Program-made: the position numbers and the translations under genes
The notes under the pieces: generated by a model
What the model saw: the letters and a program-made list of their open reading frames with translations, nothing else
What the model was told of the DNA's origin: nothing
The model's database searches: none
Part shown: positions 14,861-26,693 of the stretch, in pieces
Numbering within the stretch: position 1 is the stretch's first letter
How the letters are laid out: each line of letters starts with the position of its first letter
DNA from: Symsagittifera roscoffensis
Lineage: Eukaryota; Xenacoelomorpha; Acoela; Convolutidae
Assembly (NCBI RefSeq): GCF_963678635.1
Contig: NC_087069.1
Coordinates: forward strand, 8,134,633-8,194,632
Length of the DNA stretch: 60,000 nt
Reading direction: 5' to 3'

Positions 14861-17708
14861 TATTTTTTTATCCAGTTCCGTTGCATAGAAGAATCCATGA
14901 CACCAAATCTCCTATACTGGTAGTATCTAATTTAAAGCTGTTTTTGTTCAAATAATTTGGCTTGCAGCTTGCATGGTTTCTCTGCAGTCGAGCTCAGTTG
15001 CTTGGCCAAATTGAATCTCCATAATTGACTGGCTGTTTTTATCTACAGCTAACAATTGATTGGTTACAAACTTACTATCTTTCTTTAATTTTGCCGAGTG
15101 CATACATGTGTTTGGAACGACGCTTAGCGAATTTCCTTAACTCACTGACTTTTCGCTGTTGATTAACTTATTGCTTTTTTATCTAAAGAGTGAGCTCTTT
15201 GCTTGCGGCTAAATTGAAACGCACAAAATTGACTGGTTGTTTTTATCCACAAGTAATATTTGATTGAGTGTAAATTTAACTCATAACTTCATTCTTAGTT
15301 TTGTAGGTTGCATAGTTTTGCTTTAATCCTGCTACGGTGCTCAGAAGAATCCATCAATCAAAATCTCCTACGTCTCATTGTCACATCTAATTCCAAGCAA
15401 TTTTTGTTCAAATATTTTGCCTCGTAGCTTGCATGAGTTCTCTGAACTCGAGCTCCGTTGCTTGGCTAAGTCGAATCTCACATAATTGACCGGCTGTTTT
15501 TGTCCACAGCTAACAATTGATTGTGTACAAACTTAATGTCTTTTTTTATTTTTGCAGACTGCATAACAGTGTTTGAAATGACGCTTAGCAAAATTCATCT
15601 GTTCAATTTTTTTTTCTCTGTTGACAACTAACTTATTGCTTTTTCAATGTAAAGAATGAGGGTCTTTGCTTGCTTGATTTCTGTGAAATCAAGTTCCGAT
15701 GCTCGGGCTAATTTAAAACTCTTCTAATTGACTGGATGTGTTTGTCCTCAGCTAATAATTGAAATGGTGCAAACCGAACTCTTAACTTAATTCTAAGTTT
15801 TGTAGCTGGCATATTTTTGTTTTCATCCAGCTACGGTGCATAGAATTATCCATGACTTCAAATCTCATATCTTTTGTGATATTTAATTTCAAGCTATTGT
15901 TGTTCAAGTAATTTGCCTTGTAGCTTGCATAATTTCTCTGAAATCGAGCTCCGATGCTTGGCTAAATTGATTCTCCCATAATTGACCGGCTGTTTTTTTC
16001 CACAGCTATCAATTGATTGGGTACAAACCTAATATCTTTTCATAATTTTGCAGACTGCATAACTTGTTCGAAAAGATGCTCAGCAAAACTCCTCAATCTA
16101 AAATTCCTTCTGTCATCAACTAAATTATTGCTTTTTGTCTAAAGAATGTGCTCATTGTTTGCTTGATTTCTGTGAAATCAAGCTCCCATATTCGGCCAAA
16201 TTGAAAATTTCCTAATTGACTGGCTGTTTTTATCCACAGCTAACAATTGAATGGATGTGAACCTAACTCTTAACCTAATTCCAAGTTTTGTAGCTTGCAT
16301 ATTTTTTTTATCCAGTTCCGTTGCATAGAACAATCGATGACACCAAATCTCCTATTATGGTGGTATCTAAATTAAAGCTGTTTCTGTTCAAATAATTTGG
16401 CTTGTAGCTTGCATGATTTCACTGCAGTCGAGCTCAGTTGCTTGGCCAAATTGAATCTCCATAATTGACTGGCTGTTTTCATCTACAGCTAACAACTGAT
16501 TGGTTACAAACTTACTATCTTTCTTTAATTTTGCCGAGTACATAAATATGTTTGGAACGACGCTTAGCGAATTTCCTTAATTCACTAACATTCGCTGTTG
16601 ACTAACTTATTGCTTTTTTGTCTAAAGAATGTGCTCTTTGCTTGCGGCTAAATTGAAACGCACAAAATTGACTGGTTGTTTTTATCCACAAGTAATAATT
16701 GAATGAGTGTAAATTTAACTCCTAACTTCATTCTTAGTTTTGTAGGTCGCATGGTTTTGCTTTAATCCTGCTACGGTGCTTAGAAGAATCCATTAATCAA
16801 AATCTCCTACGTCTCATTGTCAAACCTAATTCAAAGCAATTTTTGTTTAAATATTTTGCCTTGTAGCTTGCATGAATTCTCTGAACTCGAGCTCCGATGC
16901 GTGGCTAAATTGAATCTCACATAATTGACTGGCTGTTTTTGTCCACAGCTAACAATTGCTTGTGTATAAACTTAATGTCTTTTCTTAATTTTACAGACTG
17001 CATAACATTGTTTGAAATGACGCGTAGCAAAATTCTGCTGTTCAAAATTTTTTCTCTGTTGACAAATAACTTATTGCATTTTCAATGTAAGGAATGAGGG
17101 TCTTTGCTTGCTTGATTTCTGTGAAATCAAGTTCCGATGCTCGGGCTAATTTAAAATTCTTCTAATTGACTGGATGTGTTTGTCCTCAGCTAATAATTGA
17201 AATGGTGCAAACCGAAATTTTAACTTGATTCTAAGTTTTGTAGCTGGCATATTTTTGTTTTCATCCAGCTACGGTGCATAGAATTATCCATGACTTCAAA
17301 TCTCCTATCTTTTGTGATATTTAATTTCAAGTTCTTTTTGTTCAACTAATTTGTCTTGTACCTTGCATAATTGCTTTGAAATCGAGCACCGATGCTTGGC
17401 TAAATTGAATCTTCCATAATTGACCGGCTGTTTTTGTCCACAGCTAACAATTGCTTGGGTACAAACTTAATATCTTTTCATGATTTTGCAGACTGCATGA
17501 TTTGTTTGAAAAGATGCTCAGCAAAACTCCTCAATCCAAATTTTTTTCTATCAACAACTAATTAATTGCTTTTTATCTAAAGATTGTGCTCTTTGTTTGC
17601 TTAGTTTCTGTAAAATCAAGCTCCGATGCTCGGCTTAATTGAAAATCTCCTAATTGACTGGCTGTTTTTGTCCACACCTAACATTGAATGGGTAAAAAGC
17701 TAACTCTT
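14842..17708. repeat. Two ~1.43-kb higher-order copies
   Basis: The marker ccaagttttgtagcttgcat followed by a run of t and a variant tccagttccg box occurs at 14,842 and 16,281 and, in altered form, at 17,708. The spacings are 1,439 and 1,427 bp. Each copy holds about six monomers in the same order, including a shortened type-a monomer with ctttgcttgcggctaaattg. Confidence 0.75.
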
Positions 17709-19454
17709 AACTTAATTCCAAGTTTCGTAGCTTGCATATTTTTTTATCCAGCTCCGGTGCATAGAAGAATCCATGACACCAAATCTCCAATATTTTGGTG
17801 ATATCTAATTTAAAGCTGTTTTTGTTCAAATAAGACTGGCTGTTTTTGTCCACAGCTAACAATTGATTGGATATAAACTTACTATCTGTCTTGAATTTTG
17901 CCGAGTGCTTATTTGTGTTTGGAACGAAGCTTAGCGAATTTCCTTAATTCAATAACTTTTCGCTGTTGACTAACTCATTGCTTTTTTATCTAAAGAATGT
18001 GCTCCTTGCTTGCGGTTAAATTGAAACTCCCATAATTGAATGGACATGAACGCAACTCCTAACTTCATTCTTAGCTTTGTAGGTTGCATATTTTTTTAGT
18101 CCAGCTACGAAGCTTAGAAGAATCAATCAATACATTAATACAATCTCTTAGTGAATCAAATTTGAAGCTATTTTTATTCATTTAATTTGCCTTGTAGTTT
18201 GCTTGGTTTCTCTGAAATCGAGCTCCGATGCTTGGCCCAATTAAAACTCCCATAATTGACTGGATGTTTTTGTCCACAACTAACAATTGAATGGGTGCAA
18301 ACATAAATCTGAAGTTCATTTCTTAGTTTTGTAGCTTGCTTATTTTGTTTTTTTTACAGCTATGGTGCATAGAAGAATCCATGAAAGTAAATCTTATATT
18401 TTTCTTTGTGATATCTAAATTACAGCCATTTTTGTTCAAATGATTTGCCTTGTAGCTTGCATGATTTCTCTGCAATTTAGCTCCGATGCTTGGCTAAATT
18501 GAAGCTCCCATAATTAACTGGCTGTTTTTGTTCACAGCTAACAGTTAATTGGATACAAACCTACTATTTTTTTTATAATTCTGCAGAGTGCATGCATGTG
18601 TTTGAACTAAGCAAAATTTATTAATTCAAAAATTTTTCTCTGTTGACAACTAACTTATTGCTTTTTATCTAAAGACTGTGTTCTTTGCTTCCTTGATTTC
18701 TGTGAAATCAAGCTCGAATGCTTGGCTAAATTGAAACTCTCATAATTAAATGGATGCAAACTTAACTCCTAACTTTATTCTTAGTTTTGTAGGTTGCATA
18801 GTTTTTTTTTAGTCCAGCAACGAAGCTCAGAATCAATCAATACATTAATACTATCACTTTCTGAATCTAGTTTGAAGCTATTTTTGGTCATTTAATTTGC
18901 CTTGTAGCTAGCTTGATTTCGCTTAAAATCAAGCTCCCCTAATCAAGCTAGGCTAATTTGAAGTTCCCCTAATTGACTGGCTGTTCTTGTTCACAGCTAA
19001 CAATTGATTGGGTTTAAACTGATTATCTTTTCTTTACTTTGCAGACAGCATAGCTTTGTTTCAAACGACGCTTCGAAAGTTCCCTCAATCCAAAAAATTC
19101 TCTCTGTTGACATCTAATATATTCTTTTTAAGCTAAATAATTTGCTCTTTGCTTGCTTGATTTCGTGAAATCAAACTTCGATGATCGGCTAAAGGCAACT
19201 CTCATAATTGACTGGCTGTTTTTGTCAACAACTAAAAATTGAATGGGTGCAAACTTGAGTCTTAACTTCATCTCTTAGTTTTGTAGCTTGCATATTTTTC
19301 TTAATCCAGCTACGGACCATAGAAGAAACCATGAAACCAAATCTCCTATTTTTCTTTGTGATATCTAATTTAAACTGTTTTTGTTCAAATGATTAGCTTG
19401 CATGTTTTCTCTGAAATCAAGCTCCGATGCTTGGTTAAATTGAATCTCCCATAA

Positions 19455-19970
19455 TTGACTAGCTGTTTTTGTCCTCAGCTAACAATTGATTGGGTATAAC
19501 CTTAATACCTTTTCTCATTTTTGCAGAGTGCATACATGTGTTTGAAACGGCGCTTTGCAAAATTCCTTAATTCAAACACTTTTCTCTGTTGACAACTTAC
19601 TTATTGCTTTTTGTATCTAAATAATGTGCTTTTTGCTTGCTCGTTTTCTGTAAAATCAAGCTCCGATGCTCGGCAAAATTGCAACTCTCGTAATTGAATG
19701 GGTGTAAATTTAACTCATAGTTTCATTCTTAGTTTTGTAAGTTGCTTAGTTTTGTTTTAGTACTGCTACGAAGCTTAAAAGAATCAATCATTACATTAGT
19801 ACTATTTCTTTCTGAATCTATTTTGAAGCTACTCTTGTTCATTTAGTTTGACCTGTAGCTTGCTTGTTTTCTCTGAAATTGAGCTCCGATGCTTGGCCCA
19901 ATTATAACTCCCATAATTGACTGGCTGTTTTTGTCCACAACTAACAATTGAATGGGTGCAAACTTAAATC
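19455..19970. repeat. ~500-bp block duplicated at 24,795-25,300
   Basis: This stretch recurs nearly base for base about 5.34 kb downstream (24,795-25,300). Only scattered substitutions separate the copies, for example aataatgtg against aataaggtg and ctccgatg against ctgcgatg. The intervening DNA is not collinear with either copy, so a recent transposition-like copy, gene conversion or unequal exchange within the array is likely. Confidence 0.75.
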
Positions 19971-20089
19971 TGAAGTTCATTTCTTATCTTTGTAGCGTGC
20001 TAATTTTGTTTTAATCCAGCTACGGTGCATAGAAGAATCCATGAAACCAAATCTCCTATTTTTTTTGTGATATCTAATTTAAAGCCATT

Positions 20090-21600
20090 TTTGTTCAAAT
20101 GATTTGCCTTGTAGCTTGCATGATATCTCTGAAACCTAGCTCCGATGCTCGCCTAAATTGAAAATCTTCTAATTAACTGGCTGTTTTTGTCCACAACTAA
20201 CAATTGAATGGGTGCAAACTTAAATCTGAAGTTCCTTTCTCAGTCTTGTAGCTTGCTTATTTTGTTTTAATCCAGCTACGGTGCATAGAAGAATCCTTGA
20301 AACCAAATCTCCTATTTTTCTTTGTAATATCTAATTTAAAGCCATTTTTGCTCAAATGAATTGCCTTGTAGCTTGCATGACATCTCTGAAATCTAGCTCC
20401 GATGCTCGCCTAAATTGAAAATCTTCTAATTGACTGGCTGTTTTTGTCCACAACTAACAATTGAATGGGTGCAAACTTAAATCTGAAGTTCCTTTCTTAG
20501 TTTTGTAGCTTGCTTATTTTGTTTTAACCCAGCTACGGTGCATAGAAGAATCCATGAAACCAAATCTCCTATTTTTTTTGTGATATCTAATTTAAAGCCA
20601 TTTTTGTTCAAATGATTTGCCTTGTAGCTTGCATGATATCTCTGAAACCTAGCTCCGATGCTCGCCTAAATTGAAAATCTTCTAATTGACTGGCTGTTTT
20701 TGTCCACAACTAACAATTGAATGGGTGCAAACTTAAATCTGAAGTTCCTTTCTCAGTCTTGTAGCTTGCTTATTTTGTTTTAATCCAGCTACGGTGCATA
20801 GAAGAATCCTTGAAACCAAATCTCCTATTTTTCTTTGTAATATCTAATTTAAAGCCATTTTTGCTCAAATGAATTGCCTTGTAGCTTGCATGACATCTCT
20901 GAAATCTAGCTCCGATGCTCGCCTAAATTGAAAATCTTCTAATTGACTGGCTGTTTTTGTCCACAACTAACAATTGAATGGGTGCAAACTTAAATCTGAA
21001 GTTCCTTTCTTAGTTTTGTAGCTTGCTTATTTTGTTTTAACCCAGCTACGGTGCATAGAAGAATCCATGAAACCAAATCTCCTATTTTTTTTGTGATATC
21101 TAATTTAAAGCCATTTTTGTTCAAATGATTTGCCTTGTAGCTTGCATGATATCTCTGAAACCTAGCTCCGATGCTCGCCTAAATTGAAAATCTTCTAATT
21201 GACTGGCTGTTTTTGTCCACAACTAACAATTGAATGGGTGCAAACTTAAATCTGAAGTTCCTTTCTCAGTCTTGTAGCTTGCTTATTTTGTTTTAATCCA
21301 GCTACGGTGCATAGAAGAATCCTTGAAACCAAATCTCCTATTTTTTTTTGTAATATCTAATTTAAAGCCATTTTTGCTCAAATGAATTACCTTGTAGCTT
21401 GCATGACATCTCTGAAATCTAGCTCCGATGCTCGCCTAAATTGAAAATCTTCTAATTGACTGGCTGTTTTTGTCCACAACTAACAATTGAATGGGTGCAA
21501 ACTTAAATCTGAAGTTCCTTTCTTAGTTTTGTAGCTTGCTTATTTTGTTTTAACCCAGCTACGGTGCATAGAAGATTCCATGAAACCAAAACTCCTAGTT
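20090..21600. repeat. 513-bp dimer repeated three times
   Basis: Markers gttcaaatgatttgcc at 20,092, 20,606 and 21,119 are 513-514 bp apart and the copies are almost identical. Each 513-bp unit is two type-b monomers distinguished by catgatatc/aaacctagc against catgacatc/aaatctagc. No type-a monomer is present, so this is a different dimer from the ~490-bp a-b dimer used elsewhere in the array. Confidence 0.85.
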
Positions 21601-24600
21601 TTCTTTATGATATCTAATTTACAGCCATTTTTGTTCAAATGATTTGCCCTATAGCTTGCATGATTTCTCTGCAATTTAGCTCCGATGCTTGGCTTAATTG
21701 AAGCTCCCATAATTGACTGGCTGTTTTTGTTCACAGCTAACAATTGATTGGATACAAACTTACTACCTTTTCCTAACTCTGCAGAGTGCATGCATGTGTT
21801 TGAAACGGTGCTTAGCAAAATTCCTTATTTCAAAAACTTTTCTCTGTTGACAGCTTACTTATTGCTTTTTATCTAAAGACTGTGCTCTTTGCTTCCTTGA
21901 TTTCTGTGAAATCAAGCTCGAATGCTTGGCTAAATTGAAACTCTCATAAATAAATGGATGCAAGCTTAACTCCTAACTTCTTCATTCTTAGTTTTGTAGG
22001 TTGCATAGTTTTTTTTAGTCCAGCAATGAAGCTCAGAATCAATCAATACATTAATACTATCACTTTCTGAATCTAGTTGAAGCTATTTTTGGTCCTTTAG
22101 TTTGCCTTGTAGCTTGCTTGATTTCGCTTAAAATCAAGCTCCCCTAATCAAGCTAGGCTAAATTGAAGCTCCCCTAATTGACTGGCTGTTCTTGTTCACA
22201 GCTAACAATTGATTGGGTTTAAACTGATTATCTTTTCTCTAATTTGAAGACAGCATAGCTTTGTTTCAAACGACGCTTAGAAAGTTTCCTCAATCCAAAA
22301 AATTCTCTCTGTTGACATCTAATATATTCTTTTTAAGCTTAATAATTTGCTCTTTGCTTGCTTGATTTCGTGAAATCAAACTTCGATGCTCGGCTAAAGG
22401 CAACTCTCATAATTGACTGGCTGTTTTTGTCAACAACTAACAATTGAATGGGTGCAAACTTGAGTCTTAACTTCTTCTCTTAGTTTTGTAGCTTGCATAT
22501 TTTTCTTAATCCAGCTACGGACCATAGAAGAAACCATGAAACCAAATCTCCTATTTTTCTTTGTGATATCTAATTTAAACTGTTTTTGTTCAAATGATTT
22601 GCTTTGTAGCTTGCATGTTTTCTCTGAAATCAAGCTCCGATGCTTGGTTAAATTGAACCTCCCATAATTGACTAGCTGTTTTTGTCCTCAGCTATCAATT
22701 GATTGGGTATAACCTTAATACCTTTTCTCACTTTTGCAGAGTGCAGACATGTGTTTGAAACGGCGCTTTGCAAAATTCCTTAATTCGAAAACTTTTCTCT
22801 GTTGACGGCTAACTTATTGCTTTTTATCGAAAGACTGTGCTCTTTGCTTCCTTGATTTCTGTGAAATCAAGCTCGAATGCCTGGCTAAATTGAAACTCTC
22901 ATAATTAAATGGATGCAAACTTAACTCCTAACTTCATTCTTAGTTTTGTAGGTTGCATAGTTTTTTTTTAGTCCAGCAACGAAGCGTAGAATCAATCAAT
23001 ACATTAATATTATCATTTTCTGAATCTAGTTTGAAGCTATTTTTGGTCATTTAGTTTGCCTTGTAGCTAGCTTGATTTCGCTTAAAATCAAGCTCCCCTA
23101 ATCAAGCTAGGCTAATTTGAAGCTCCCCTAATTGACTGGCTGTTCTTGTTCACAGCTAACAATTGATTGGGTATAAACTGATTATCTTTTCTTTACTTTG
23201 CAGACAGCATAGCTTTGTTTCAAACGACGCTCAGAAAGTTTCCTCAATCCAAAAAATTCTCTCTGTTGACATCTAATATATTCTTTTTAAGCTAAATAAT
23301 TTGCTCTTTGCTTGCTTGATTTCGTGACATCAAACTTCGATGCTCGGCTAAAGGCAACTCTCATAATTGACTGGCTGATTTTGTCCGCAGCTTAGCATAA
23401 CTTGGTTAAAAGTTTAACTGCATTTTTACCTTTGTGGATTGCAGAATTTTATACAATTTCTCTGCTGACACATTGTTTACTTCTTTTTTTTTCAGAAGAT
23501 TTACCTTATAGGTTGCTTGATTTCTCTGAAATCGATCTCCTATGCTTGGCTAAATTGAATCTCCCATAGTTGACTGGCTGTTTTTGTCCACAGCTAACAA
23601 TTGAATGTTTGCAAACCTAACTCTTTACTTCTTTCTTAGTTTTGTAGGTTGCATTTTTTTGTTTTAATCCAGCTACTAGCCCAGTCGTTTATTTTTTCTA
23701 TTGCAGACTGCAGAACTCTTTGAAACGACACTTAGCAAAGCTCATGAAACCAGAAACTCTTTTTTTTGCTGACAACTAATTTAATCTTTGCTTGCTTGAT
23801 TTCTGTGAGCTCGGCTAATATGAATTCTCCCAAATGGACTGGCTGTTTTTGTCCACAGCTTACAATTGAGTCGGTGCAAAACTAACTCATATCTTCCTTT
23901 CTTAGTTTTGTTTGTTGCATATTTTTGCTTGAATCCAGCTAGGAAGCTTAGAAGAATCCATCAATCCAAAAATCATATTTCTATTCGATGACATCTAATG
24001 TAATGCAGTTTTTGTTCAAGCGTTTCGCTATGTAGTTTGCCTCTTTTCTCCGAAATCGAGCTCCGATGTTTGGCTAAACTGAAACTCCCATATATGGCTG
24101 GCTGTTTTTGTCCACATCAATGTTTTGAAGGTTGCATATTTTTTGTCTGAATCCAGCTACGAAGCTTGAAAGAGTTCATCAGTCTAAAATTCCTATTTCT
24201 ATCTGATGACACCTAATTTAATGCAGTTTTTTCAAACAATTTGCTTTGTAGCTTGCCTGTTCTTCTCAAATCGAGCTCCGGTAATTGGCTAAACTGAAAA
24301 TCCCATAATTGACTGGCTCTTTTGTCCACAGCTAACAACTGATTGGGTACAAATTCAAGATCTTTTCTGAACTTTGCTGACTGCATTTTTTGTTTGAAAC
24401 TACGCTTACTAGAATCCATCAATCCAAAAAAAAATCTTTTCCTCAGTGGAATCTTATGTAATGCAAGTTTTGATCAAATATTTTTTTTAGCTCGCTTCGT
24501 GAAATCAAACTTCGATGATCGGCTAAAGGCAACTCTCATAATTGACTGGATGTATTTGTCCTCAGCTAATAATTGAATTGGTGCAGACCTAACTCTTAAC

Positions 24601-25345
24601 TTGATTCTAAGTTTTGTAGCTTGCATATTTCTGTTTTCATCCAGCTACAGTGCATAGAAGAATCCATGACACCAAATCTTCTATTTTTTGTGATATTTAA
24701 TTTAAAGCTATTTTTGTTCAAACAATTTGCCCTGTAGCGTGCATGATTTCTCTGAAATCGAGCTTCGATGCTTGACTAAATTGAATCTCCCATAATTGAC
24801 TAGTTGTTTTTGTCCTCAGCTAACAATTGATTGGGTATAACCTTAATACCTTTTCTCATTTTTGCAGAGTGCATACATGTGTTTGAAACGGCGCTTTGCA
24901 AAATTCCTTAATTCAAACACTTTTCTCTGTTGACAACTTACTTATTGCTTTTTGTATCTAAATAAGGTGCTTTTTGCTTGCTCGTTTTCTGTAAAATCAA
25001 GCTGCGATGCTCGGCAAAATTGCAACTCTCGTAATTGAATGGGTGTAAATTTAACTCATAGTTTCATTCTTAGTTTTGTAAGTTGCTTAGTTTTGTTTTA
25101 GTACTGCTACGAAGCTTAAAAGAATCAATCATTACATTAGTACTATTTCTTTCTGAATCTATTTTGAAGCTACTCTTGTTCATTTAGTTTGACCTGTAGC
25201 TTGCTTGTTTTCTCTGAAATTGAGCTCCGATGCTTGGCCCAATTATAACTCCCATAATTGACTGGCTGTTTTTGTCCACAGCTAACAATTGATTGGGAAC
25301 AAACTTCATATCTTTTTTCATTTTTGCATCAATGCAAAAACTGCG

Positions 25346-26114
25346 GTGTAGCTCCGGTTAATTAGCTAAGGATTGAATTTTTGTGAAAGTGGAATGAAAT
25401 GACTTTGTGTTAGAGTTCATTTAACATATCGCGAACCGGCGAGTTCTTGTTCCCGCCACAAAACGCGAGAAGCTGAAGATTGGTCATGTGGAAAGAGCTT
25501 TGTTTTAAACGCAATCATCAGATGCCACAAGGAATCATCGCGTCGGAAAATATCGAGTGGCGGATCATATCGAACATTTTCAGTGGGATTTTTTTTTGAT
25601 GCTGATAGCAATTCTACGGTATCATTTTGGTGTTGAGAGATGCGGTTTTTGTAATTTTGGTTCCTAGGCCAATTTAAAGTCAATAAGACGTTTCTTGAAA
25701 GAATTCAAAAAATACCAGACGGCAAATGAATGCAGTTCTGTTTTTCGAAGACGTCAACAGACTCCTAAAATTTAGTGACCATCCTTTTACTGCAGCTATA
25801 AAGGCTTATAGGCAACTTGAATAAAAGCAACGATTTAAATAAACGGACAAAAAGTTTTAGCTCATTTCATATTTTACTAAAGACAAAAATTTAAAAGACC
25901 ACCGAGAGTTTAGTCCGGCCGAATTGGCATCATGATAGTGATGTACATATATACATTTTTATAGCTATTTATATAATTTATACCACAGATCAGCTGGCCT
26001 TGAGAAAAACGGGCAGTCTTTTTGCTGAGAGCACAACATGTGCAGAACTGAGAAAAGAGGTTGTTTCAGTTTACTTCTCTTTTCTTATTGAGTTATCAAT
26101 TTAGTCGCCAAAAC
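25346..26114. other. Unique DNA between satellite array and gag fossil; no gene seen
   Basis: The satellite ends beside a small perfect palindrome (TTTTTGCAT-ca-ATGCAAAAA, 25,321-25,340). The following 770 bp have no recognisable coding or repeat content. An 88-codon minus-strand ORF (25,417-25,683) has no motif I recognise. The part next to the gag could include a decayed 5' LTR or leader, but I cannot define its ends. Confidence 0.5.
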
Positions 26115-26693
26115 TTATGGATTCAATACAGATCCTACAGCACGGTTCGACACGCGCAGCCAGCAGGATACAAAAATTCGCTGAGCATCTGGCAGAACGC
26201 AAGGGCGGAACCGCCAATGGAATGGACAAAATGGACAGCCATGATGGAGATGGCCATCCTGGCTAAAGACGGTATACAAGTGCGAACTCTATTTCATGTA
26301 AGACCACCAATTATAGAACCAACGTAACCAATTTACGAGATGGAAGTTAACGGTGAAACTGAGGTGGAAACGCGGAAACGAGATATACGAAATCAGGAAA
26401 AAAAGGTCAACTGGGAAAATCCAACAGCAAGAGTTCGAGAAAGAGGACCACTTTGCAACAATTTCCAATAGGACGAAGCAGATGCCAAGGTGAGATGTTA
26501 TATCTTCTGGTGTTTAGGGGCTGATGGCCAGAGGCAGCTACACTCAATGTCCACTAAAGAGTTGATCCAGATACTGGAAGACATTGTAGTCACAACGCGG
26601 ATAATTGCCTTCGAAAGGTACAGCTTCATCTGGCGAAAACAACGGAAAAACGAATCATTGGAACAATTGCATGCCGATTTAGTAGGTCGGTGA
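26115..26693 (+). pseudogene. Degenerate Ty3/gypsy-type retrotransposon gag fragment
   Basis: One reading frame runs through the region, interrupted only by TAA at 26,325 and TAG at 26,469. It reads like the capsid-region gag of gypsy-class elements. Near the start is EPPMEWTKWTAMMEMAI-like text. In the middle is a charged VETRKRDIRNQEKK-like stretch. Then comes DEADAKVRCYIFWCLGADG, and near the end the capsid motif FERYSFIWRKQRKNESLEQ. The TAG sits immediately before DEAD, where related elements often have Trp, so it is probably a TGG-to-TAG change. No CCHC knuckle, protease, RT or integrase follows, so the element is 3' truncated. The assignment rests on remembered gag patterns, not on a search. 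Confidence 0.6.

Larger units (their letters stand above)
18680..23390. repeat. Three-copy higher-order segment with aatcaagctagg insertion
   Basis: Segments at about 18,680-19,230, 21,880-22,430 and 22,840-23,390 share several private variants. These are aagctcgaatgcttggc, a duplicated dyad half reading aatcaagctcccctaatcaa, ctgttcttgttcacagc, and ctaatatattctttttaagc. The last two copies are about 960 bp apart. The first lies about 3.2 kb upstream, with the 513-bp dimer run between. Confidence 0.75.
1..25345. repeat. Satellite-like tandem array, ~245-bp monomers of two types
   Basis: The whole stretch is built from diverged copies of one ~245-bp monomer. Every copy keeps a core around ttgactggctgtttttgtcc followed by acagctaacaattga, and a dyad around gatttctctgaaatc. 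Type a carries a cagactgcataattt block and ends in agaatgtgctctttgc. Type b carries a gttgcatagttttg block, a gctacggtgc box and ends in tttgccttgtagcttgc. The types alternate or run in short runs. For example, type-b ends at 5171 and 5661 are 490 bp apart, with a type-a end halfway at about 5413. The array begins before base 1 and stops at about 25,345. No host gene is visible in it; the short ORFs inside are repeats of one another and shift frame with each indel. Confidence 0.93.

Noticed and set aside
21540-24422. Minus-strand ORFs with FVPNQLLAV- and MDSSMHRSW-like text as genes
   Set aside because: They are the reverse strand of the satellite core; the same text occurs in every monomer and is broken by stops in most.
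1-25345. CRISPR-like array
   Set aside because: Repeat units are ~245 bp, diverged and contiguous with no spacers, and the DNA is eukaryotic.
25417-25683. Minus-strand 88-codon ORF
   Set aside because: No recognisable motif, no splice or start context, single occurrence in unique DNA beside repeats; chance is likely.
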